10,501 nucleotides of DNA, from contig JAHIVS010000499.1 in the NCBI GenBank assembly GCA_018816605.1, positions 1-10,501 of the forward strand. The letters run 5' to 3'. Origin of the DNA: Pseudomonadota bacterium. Lineage in GTDB: Bacteria; Desulfobacterota; Desulfobacteria; Desulfobacterales; Desulfobacteraceae. Below, piece by piece: positions 5,511-10,501 of this stretch (position 1 is the first letter of the stretch; each line of letters opens with the position of its first letter). The translations under genes and the position numbers were made by a program. Below the pieces are notes generated by a model, which saw only the letters and a list, made by a program, of their open reading frames with translations, did no database searches and was not told where the DNA came from.

Positions 5511-8186
5511 TTAATCAATCAGTTTGTTTTCCCGGGCGTATTGGGTGGCAAATTTAATTTCTTTTTTCGGGGTCTCGAGCCTGTTGTCCAGTTTTTCATT
5601 GAGAATCAGGTTCAAGATTTTGGTATACACAGGCCCTGGTTTAATCCCGATTTTCACCAGATCCTTTCCGCTGATGATAGGCTTGATATATCGGTATCGG
5701 GTATAAAAATTGGAGATGGATTTTCTGACCGCTTCATTTTTTGTCAATGCCATCATATACAGGATAAACTCTGTTTTAAACGGAATCAGGCCCCAATACA
5801 ATTCCTGGCGGGTGAGGGGATAGGCTGTTTCGATAAGGGCCAATCGGTTTTCAGCCTTATAGCGCTTCTCAAGCAAAAGACTTCTTTCCCTTACCGGCAC
5901 CATGAGACGGTCACAGATTTGCTCACAGACCGGATGGGAGCATCTGTTGAAAAGTGCCATAAAATAAACGGCCCACCTTGGATACTCCTCGTCTATGTAA
6001 AGCAGATCATGCCAGGTCAAGGCTTTTTTCACGGACTCAAACAACAGATAGGTTGTGGGCGTTATCATTAACTGGCTGTGAAGGACCTTTTCCAACCCGT
6101 AGAATTCCACGGTGTGAATTGCGGGAATGGGGTTTTCTTCTCCAAAGATCTGTTTGAGTTCCGACAAAACCCGCAGACCGCTCAAATTTTTGAAACAATC
6201 TATTTTTACGGCATTTTTAATCAAAGTAGCCGTGACTTTTCCAATATTAAATCCAAACCGGTTTGCAAATTTGATGGCCCTAAAGATCCGGGTGGGATCT
6301 TCCACAAAACTTAAATTGTGGATGGTTCGGATGGTTTTATCTTTCAAATCCCGGGTGGCACCGAAATAGTCAATCAAGGTGCCGAAATTATCCGGATTCA
6401 GGGAAAGGGCCAGGGTATTGATGGTAAAATCCCGCCGGGCCAGATCCTTTTTGATGGAACTGTTTTCAACAATGGGAAGGGCTGCCGGCGTATCGTAATA
6501 TTCAAGGCGGGCCGAGGCCACGTCCACCTTGAAATTGTCCGGAAAAACAATGACGGCAGTCCCGAATTTTTTATGGGTATTGACCCGGCATCCGTGCTGG
6601 TTTGCATAAAATTTAGCAAAAGCGATGCCGTCGCCTTCCACCACAATATCAATATCTTCATTCCCACGGTCCAGTAAAAGATCCCGGACAAATCCCCCGA
6701 CCACATAAAGGCTGACCCCAAGTTCTTTTCCAGCATTGCTGATACACTTCAATATTTTTTTTGTCTGGTCAGCCAGTCGGTTTTCAAGGATATTGCCGAT
6801 ATGACGTGTTTTAACATGTTCGGTCTGGGAAACCTGACTTTCCGTGTGGGTGACCTCCCAATTATGCTGTACAAGGTAATTGAGCAAATCTGTCCGGGTA
6901 ATAACCCCTTTTATGTGATTGTCGTCGATGACCGGAATAATCCGCTGCTTGCCCTCGATGATTTTCAACTCAATCTCGGCCACATCTGCATGGGATGTAA
7001 CAAAATGGGTCTCAGAATTCATATACTCGCAAACCGGTTGCCCTGAAAGGTTATGAAACAGCAGTTTTTCGACCACCTGCCGGGTAATATATCCTTCATA
7101 GGAATTGGTGGCTTTATCGACCACCAAGAGGCTGTTCACATTATACCGGGTCATTATTTTTCCGGCATCCTTACAGGTGTCATAGGGGTCTATGGTAATG
7201 GCCGGAGAGGACATCAAACTTTTTGCCACCTGGACGCTCTTGACTTCGAGCTTTAATTTGTCCAGCAGCATCATCTCCACCTGGGGCAGGGTCTGGTTGT
7301 CAATCTTGGCCGATGCGGCATAGGCATGTCCGCCCCCGCCGAATTCGGACATGATCCTGCCCACATCCACCTCGGGGATTCTGTTTCTGGCAATGATATT
7401 GATCTTGGTCCCCATAAGGACAATGGCAAAAAAGATATCCAGATTTTCCATTCTGACAATTTTCTGGACAATGGAAGCCAGATCCCCAATATAGGAAGGA
7501 GAGGAGATGGTTGAAATATGCACATCAAGCCCGTTTATTCTATGAACGGTCATTTCGTTGAGCAGTTCATTGAGCCAGGTCACCTGTTCGGCTTTGATCT
7601 CCTTGACCACGAGACTGGCAATGGTGTTCAGACTGGCACCGCAGGCCAGCAGAAAACCTGCCTGGATAAAATCTGCAGGGGTTGTGGACGAAAAGGTAAA
7701 TAGTCCTGTGTCCTCATAGATACCCAGGGCCATAACCGTTGCCTCTTCAGGTGTCAGGGGTATCTGCTGTTTTTGTATGATTTCACTCAATATGGTGGTG
7801 GTGGCACCATAGGCTTTTGAAATATCCACATCTCCCCTGATATCTCCGGGCATGGGGGGGTGGTGGTCGTATATTTCTATGCGAATGCCTTTTTTCTCCA
7901 ATAATTCGGAGATACCGGCCAGTCTGTTCGCCTGGCGGGTATCAACAAGAATCAGGGTGGTGGTCTCTGAAAAATCAATCAAAGCCGGGTTCGCCATGTT
8001 GAACAGATAGCTCATTGAGCTGATAAAAAAATCCCTCAGGCTCTTTTCCTGGGAACCCGGAAAAATAATAGCCGCATCGGGGTAAAGCTTTTGGGCAGCC
8101 AGCATGGCGCCAATGGCATCAAAATCCGCATTCACATGACTGGTGATAATGGTTCTGGCCAATATTGTCTTGTTTTTTTTCCTCAA
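5511..8186 (-). CDS. DHH phosphoesterase - CBS pair - tRNA nucleotidyltransferase fusion (A-adding or CCA-adding type)
   Basis: This 891-residue protein carries three modules. The first is a DHH phosphoesterase: HVNADFDAIG 17-26, LVDTRQ 80-85, YDHHPP 106-111, IYEDTG 156-161. It ends in a DHHA1 domain with GGGGHAYAAS 283-292, as in NrnA/RecJ-like metal-dependent nucleases. The second is a pair of CBS domains, about 320-375 and 385-440, which may sense adenine nucleotides. The third is a class II nucleotidyltransferase: GGFVRD 497-502, DIDIVV 511-516 (metal-binding Asp511 and Asp513), RRDFTIN 584-590, EDPTR 629-633 and RAIKFANRFGF 636-646, then a helical RNA-binding tail. All catalytic motifs look intact. 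This architecture is known in Aquifex and Deltaproteobacteria, where the polymerase module can add only the terminal A of tRNA CCA. A-adding versus full CCA-adding cannot be decided here. The start is a TTG, supported by AGGAG seven bases upstream. trpS follows. Confidence 0.92.
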   Translation of the reverse strand: MRKKNKTILARTIITSHVNADFDAIGAMLAAQKLYPDAAIIFPGSQEKSLRDFFISSMSYLFNMANPALIDFSETTTLILVDTRQANRLAGISELLEKKGIRIEIYDHHPPMPGDIRGDVDISKAYGATTTILSEIIQKQQIPLTPEEATVMALGIYEDTGLFTFSSTTPADFIQAGFLLACGASLNTIASLVVKEIKAEQVTWLNELLNEMTVHRINGLDVHISTISSPSYIGDLASIVQKIVRMENLDIFFAIVLMGTKINIIARNRIPEVDVGRIMSEFGGGGHAYAASAKIDNQTLPQVEMMLLDKLKLEVKSVQVAKSLMSSPAITIDPYDTCKDAGKIMTRYNVNSLLVVDKATNSYEGYITRQVVEKLLFHNLSGQPVCEYMNSETHFVTSHADVAEIELKIIEGKQRIIPVIDDNHIKGVITRTDLLNYLVQHNWEVTHTESQVSQTEHVKTRHIGNILENRLADQTKKILKCISNAGKELGVSLYVVGGFVRDLLLDRGNEDIDIVVEGDGIAFAKFYANQHGCRVNTHKKFGTAVIVFPDNFKVDVASARLEYYDTPAALPIVENSSIKKDLARRDFTINTLALSLNPDNFGTLIDYFGATRDLKDKTIRTIHNLSFVEDPTRIFRAIKFANRFGFNIGKVTATLIKNAVKIDCFKNLSGLRVLSELKQIFGEENPIPAIHTVEFYGLEKVLHSQLMITPTTYLLFESVKKALTWHDLLYIDEEYPRWAVYFMALFNRCSHPVCEQICDRLMVPVRERSLLLEKRYKAENRLALIETAYPLTRQELYWGLIPFKTEFILYMMALTKNEAVRKSISNFYTRYRYIKPIISGKDLVKIGIKPGPVYTKILNLILNEKLDNRLETPKKEIKFATQYARENKLID

Positions 8187-8193
8187 AAACCCG

Positions 8194-8198
8194 CTCCT
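8194..8198 (-). promoter_or_regulatory. Ribosome binding site fixing a TTG start for the fusion gene
   Basis: On the minus strand AGGAG lies seven bases before TTG (8186-8184). No ATG or GTG in the same frame has comparable spacing near the DHH motif, which begins at about residue 13, so the rare start is well supported. Confidence 0.6.
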
Positions 8199-8220
8199 GT
8201 TAAAATCAAATATTGAAATT

Positions 8221-8249
8221 TATATAGTATATCTGTTTGGATTTTACAA
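8221..8249 (-). promoter_or_regulatory. Candidate promoter for the DHH-CBS-nucleotidyltransferase / trpS unit
   Basis: On the minus strand TTGTAA (8249-8244), a 17-base spacer and TATATA (8226-8221) give a plausible but weak sigma70-type promoter. It lies about 35 bases before the TTG start. Its -35 box overlaps that of the plus-strand pilC promoter, so the two would compete for polymerase. The surrounding DNA is very AT-rich, which raises the chance of a spurious match. Confidence 0.35.
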
Positions 8250-8270
8250 ATGTTGTGATTCTGGTATACT
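8243..8270 (+). promoter_or_regulatory. Sigma70-type promoter with extended -10 for pilC
   Basis: TTTACA (8243-8248) is followed after 16 bases by TATACT (8265-8270). It is preceded by TGG, which makes an extended -10 (TGn). Transcription would start near 8277, giving a leader of about 56 bases before the pilC ATG at 8333. I see no sigma54 -24/-12 pair in this region. Confidence 0.55.
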
Positions 8271-8312
8271 CGGTTTTGTGGTATCTATCGTGTTTAAAAT
8301 TAAGTAGTGGAA

Positions 8313-8325
8313 CCTTAAGATAAGG
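8313..8325 (+). promoter_or_regulatory. Small stem-loop covering the pilC ribosome binding site
   Basis: CCTTA-AGA-TAAGG is a perfect 5-base inverted repeat with a 3-base loop. The right arm holds AAGG of the pilC ribosome site (AAGGA, 8322-8326), which lies six bases before the ATG at 8333. In the mRNA this hairpin would compete with ribosome binding. It is short and only moderately stable, so its effect is uncertain. Confidence 0.35.
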
Positions 8326-8332
8326 ATATGCC

Positions 8333-9544
8333 ATGGCCGTCGTATTTGAATGGAAAGGAAAAAACCCCAAAGGGAACACCGTAAAAGGAGAAATGGAGGC
8401 TGAAAGCCCAGACCAGGTCCGGTTAAGCCTCCAGAGAAGAAAGATTACCCCCACAAGGGTCAAAAAGAAACCCAAGGACCTGTTTGAAAACATAACGTTT
8501 CTCCAGCCCAAGGTTAATGACAGCGATGTGATCATTTTTGCCAGACAATTTTCCACCATGATTGATGCGGGTCTGCCCCTGCTCCAATGCCTGGATATTC
8601 TGCAGTCCCAGCAGGAAAATCCCACCTTTAAAAAAAATCTGAAAAAAATCAAGGAATCGGTTGAATCGGGTGAAACCTTTGCCGATGCCCTGAAAAAGTT
8701 TCCCAAGGTATTCAATGAATTGTTTGTGAATATGATTGCAGCAGGTGAGGCCGGCGGTATATTGGATGTCATCCTGGGCCGTTTGTCCGCCTATATGGAA
8801 AAAATGGCAAAACTCAAAAAACAGGTAAAGGGCGCCATGACCTATCCTGCCATTACCCTTGCTGTGGCAGTGATTGTGGTGGCCATCATCCTGGTATTTG
8901 TTATTCCGGTGTTTGAAGAAATGTTTGCAAGCATGGGCTCTACATTACCGGCAATGACCCAGATGGTAGTATCCATGAGCAATTTTATGATTGCCAATAT
9001 CATTTATATTGTAATCGGCCTTTTTGTAACCCTTTTTCTGCTCAAGCGAACCTATGCCACTGCAAAAGGGCGGATTATCATGGACCGCCTTTTTTTACAA
9101 TTGCCCGTCATTGGCATTTTAATCCGAAAAGTGGCTGTGGCCAAGTTTACCCGGACTTCCAGCACCATGATTTCCAGCGGCGTGTCCATTCTGGAAGCCC
9201 TGGATATTGTAGCCAAAACTTCGGGGAATAAAATTGTGGAATTTGCCATAAATGATGTCAAGATTGGTATTTCAGAAGGTCGGTCCATGGCAGATCCCCT
9301 CCTTGAAAGCGGGGTGTTTCCCTCCATGGTCTGCTCCATGATTGCCGTGGGAGAATCCACCGGCGCCCTGGACACCATGCTTGAAAAAATTGCCGATTTC
9401 TATGATGATGAAGTGGACCAGGCCGTTAAGAATCTGACCGATATGATAGAACCCTTTATGCTGGTTTTCCTGGGGGTTGTCGTGGGGGGGCTTGTCATTG
9501 CCATGTACCTTCCCATTTTCTCCATGGCGGCTGCCATTGGATAA
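8333..9544 (+). CDS. pilC: Type IV pilus inner-membrane platform protein PilC (GspF family)
   Basis: This 403-residue polytopic protein has two T2SSF domains and forms the inner-membrane platform that works with the PilB/PilT ATPases and handles pilin subunits. Seen in order are a soluble N-terminal region (1-60), a first domain starting at FARQFSTMIDAGLPLLQCLD (69-88), and a membrane helix at about 172-192 following GAMTYPA. A second helix lies at about 218-238. The second, homologous domain starts at KFTRTSSTMISSGVSILEAL (271-290), and the last helix at about 373-395 ends in the typical MYLPIFSMAAAIG. The two halves are recognisable repeats of each other, as usual. ATG at 8333 has AAGGA six bases upstream. 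The adjacent kinase favours PilC of type IV pili over GspF of type II secretion. A G7 run (9484-9490) lies near the 3' end. Pilin and ATPase genes are not in the window. Confidence 0.95.
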   Translation: MAVVFEWKGKNPKGNTVKGEMEAESPDQVRLSLQRRKITPTRVKKKPKDLFENITFLQPKVNDSDVIIFARQFSTMIDAGLPLLQCLDILQSQQENPTFKKNLKKIKESVESGETFADALKKFPKVFNELFVNMIAAGEAGGILDVILGRLSAYMEKMAKLKKQVKGAMTYPAITLAVAVIVVAIILVFVIPVFEEMFASMGSTLPAMTQMVVSMSNFMIANIIYIVIGLFVTLFLLKRTYATAKGRIIMDRLFLQLPVIGILIRKVAVAKFTRTSSTMISSGVSILEALDIVAKTSGNKIVEFAINDVKIGISEGRSMADPLLESGVFPSMVCSMIAVGESTGALDTMLEKIADFYDDEVDQAVKNLTDMIEPFMLVFLGVVVGGLVIAMYLPIFSMAAAIG

Positions 9545-10501
9545 CCACCGTGTTACAACCGATTCGTTTCAGCAAAATTCTGACCTTTATGCCCAGATAA
9601 AATGGATTATCCTGGCAAGGGTTGTGTTTGCCATTGTGCTGATATTCTCCAGCCTGTTTTTTTCAACGGAAGATACCCTTTCCATCCTGTCCCAGCCGTT
9701 TTTATCCCTCTACAACATCGCAGCAGCCGTACTGATTATGTCCATCCTGTACATCTGCTGGCTGAATCGGCAAAAAAGGCTGCTTGCCCTGGCCTATTTT
9801 CAAACCATGGCAGACACGGTTCTGGTGACAGGCATTATCTTTGTCACCGGCGGTTTTGACAGTATCTTTACCTTTTTGTACCTATTGGTCATCATCTATG
9901 CTTCCATGCTCCTGCTCCAAAGGGGGGGGTTTGTCATGGCCACGCTTTCAAGCCTTCAATACGGCCTGTTAATCGAACTGGAGTATTACCGGGTGATTCC
10001 AACATTCATGGGACACTCTCCGATTTCCATAAACCTGGATGAAACCCAGGTCCTATACAGGATTGTCATCACCATTGCCGCCTGCTTTGCCGTGGCAATT
10101 CTCTCGGGCATCCTCTCCCTCCAGCTTAAAAATGTCAGGCAGGATTTGAAAATAACCCAGGAACACCTCAAGCGGGTGGAAAAAATGGCGGCCATGGATG
10201 AAATGATATCCGGCATTGCCCACGAAATAAAGAATCCCCTGGCATCCTTGTCCGGGTCCATTCAATTGCTCAAGGAAGAGACCCAGTCCGGATCCTATGA
10301 AGACAAACTCATGCAGATTATTTTAAGGGAAACACAGCGTCTTAAACAGATTACCTATGATATTATGCTTTTTGCAAAACCCAGCAAAACAAATGCCTGC
10401 CAGGTGGACATGACCCAGGCCATTGAGGATGTGGTGGCCCTGTTTTTAAACACACCGGAATGGAAAACGCGAATTCAGGTGTTCACAAAGCTTGAAAAAA
10501 A
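9537..10501 (+). CDS. Membrane sensor histidine kinase, PilS-like (3' end cut by window)
   Basis: The frame is open from upstream of 9537 to the window end. I chose TTG at 9537, which overlaps the pilC end by 8 bases. No in-frame ATG occurs before 9738, which would remove the first membrane helix. From TTG, 321 residues are visible. About six hydrophobic segments lie near 23-42, 58-76, 88-106, 111-127, 130-148 and 173-197. A short charged helix (about 198-225) leads directly to the HisKA domain, with H-box SGIAHEIKNPLASLSGSIQL and phospho-acceptor His229. No PAS domain is seen between membrane and HisKA. The ATPase domain lies beyond the window. The six-helix N terminus and position after pilC match PilS, which with PilR controls pilin expression in Pseudomonas and Myxococcus. 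That role here is inference. An 8-base G run lies at 9922-9929. Confidence 0.88.
   Translation, partial: MDNHRVTTDSFQQNSDLYAQIKWIILARVVFAIVLIFSSLFFSTEDTLSILSQPFLSLYNIAAAVLIMSILYICWLNRQKRLLALAYFQTMADTVLVTGIIFVTGGFDSIFTFLYLLVIIYASMLLLQRGGFVMATLSSLQYGLLIELEYYRVIPTFMGHSPISINLDETQVLYRIVITIAACFAVAILSGILSLQLKNVRQDLKITQEHLKRVEKMAAMDEMISGIAHEIKNPLASLSGSIQLLKEETQSGSYEDKLMQIILRETQRLKQITYDIMLFAKPSKTNACQVDMTQAIEDVVALFLNTPEWKTRIQVFTKLEK
9922..9929 (+). repeat. G8 homopolymer in the PilS-like kinase gene
   Basis: Eight consecutive G encode Arg-Gly-Gly between two predicted membrane segments (residues about 129-131). G tracts of this length are known slippage sites in phase-variable surface genes. The frame is intact here, so this is the ON state if it varies at all. 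A G7 tract lies about 430 bases upstream in pilC. Confidence 0.5.

Noticed and set aside
5541..7703. Numerous plus-strand open frames opposite the fusion gene
   Set aside because: The minus-strand frame is continuous with intact catalytic motifs throughout. The opposite frames are short, lack starts with ribosome sites and have no family signature.
8187..8332. Possible small RNA or extra gene in the divergent region
   Set aside because: AT-rich DNA is accounted for by two back-to-back promoters, leaders and ribosome sites; no terminator-like structure or coding frame is visible.
9602..9859. Plus-strand 85-residue open frame after pilC
   Set aside because: It is out of frame with the histidine kinase reading frame, which covers the same bases and continues to the window end with clear HisKA motifs.
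1..10501. Search for mobile elements, CRISPR arrays, defence genes, tRNA genes and biosynthetic clusters
   Set aside because: No transposase or integrase motifs, no regularly spaced repeats, no tRNA-like cloverleaf and no accessory gene set seen; all long frames belong to core families.

Overview
The window looks like a chromosomal housekeeping stretch from a sulfate-reducing member of the Desulfobacteraceae (Desulfobacter/Desulfobacula/Desulfotignum type). This placement is an inference. It rests on moderate GC content, the protein family styles, and a DHH-CBS-tRNA nucleotidyltransferase fusion known from Deltaproteobacteria and Aquifex. I see no insertion sequence, phage gene, CRISPR array, tRNA or rRNA gene, and no gap between genes longer than about 190 bases.

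Layout. (1) At 2-1186 (+) is the 3' part of a ClC chloride channel/antiporter with a C-terminal CBS pair; its start lies outside the window. (2) On the minus strand, a MarR-type regulator (preferred start 2389) overlaps and runs into truA (1938-1177), whose stop overlaps the ClC stop tail to tail. (3) Divergent from the regulator, a near-consensus sigma70 promoter with an inverted repeat over its -10 box drives argJ (2573-3754). An RluF/RluB-type pseudouridine synthase (3757-4452) follows after a 2-base gap. (4) Again tail to tail, the minus-strand pair 8186-5511 (891-residue DHH/DHHA1 + 2xCBS + tRNA nucleotidyltransferase) and 5451-4441 (trpS) forms a likely tRNA-maturation/charging operon. 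(5) A 146-base divergent region (8187-8332) with back-to-back promoters leads into pilC (8333-9544). It is followed with an 8-base overlap by a membrane histidine kinase of the PilS type, cut by the window end. A PilR-type regulator would be expected next, outside the window.

How the genes fit together. Four of the eight genes act on tRNA or rRNA: truA, the RsuA/RluF-family enzyme, the nucleotidyltransferase fusion and trpS. They sit in three separate transcription units, so this is co-location rather than one operon. argJ supplies the acetyl-recycling step of arginine synthesis. pilC and the kinase belong to type IV pilus assembly and its regulation.

The most interesting items are the three-module fusion protein (a putative phosphodiesterase joined to a tRNA 3'-end polymerase through a CBS sensor), the operator-like inverted repeats between the MarR-type gene and argJ, homopolymer tracts in the regulator and pilus genes, and a small hairpin covering the pilC ribosome binding site. 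I do not see a clearly new multi-gene system.
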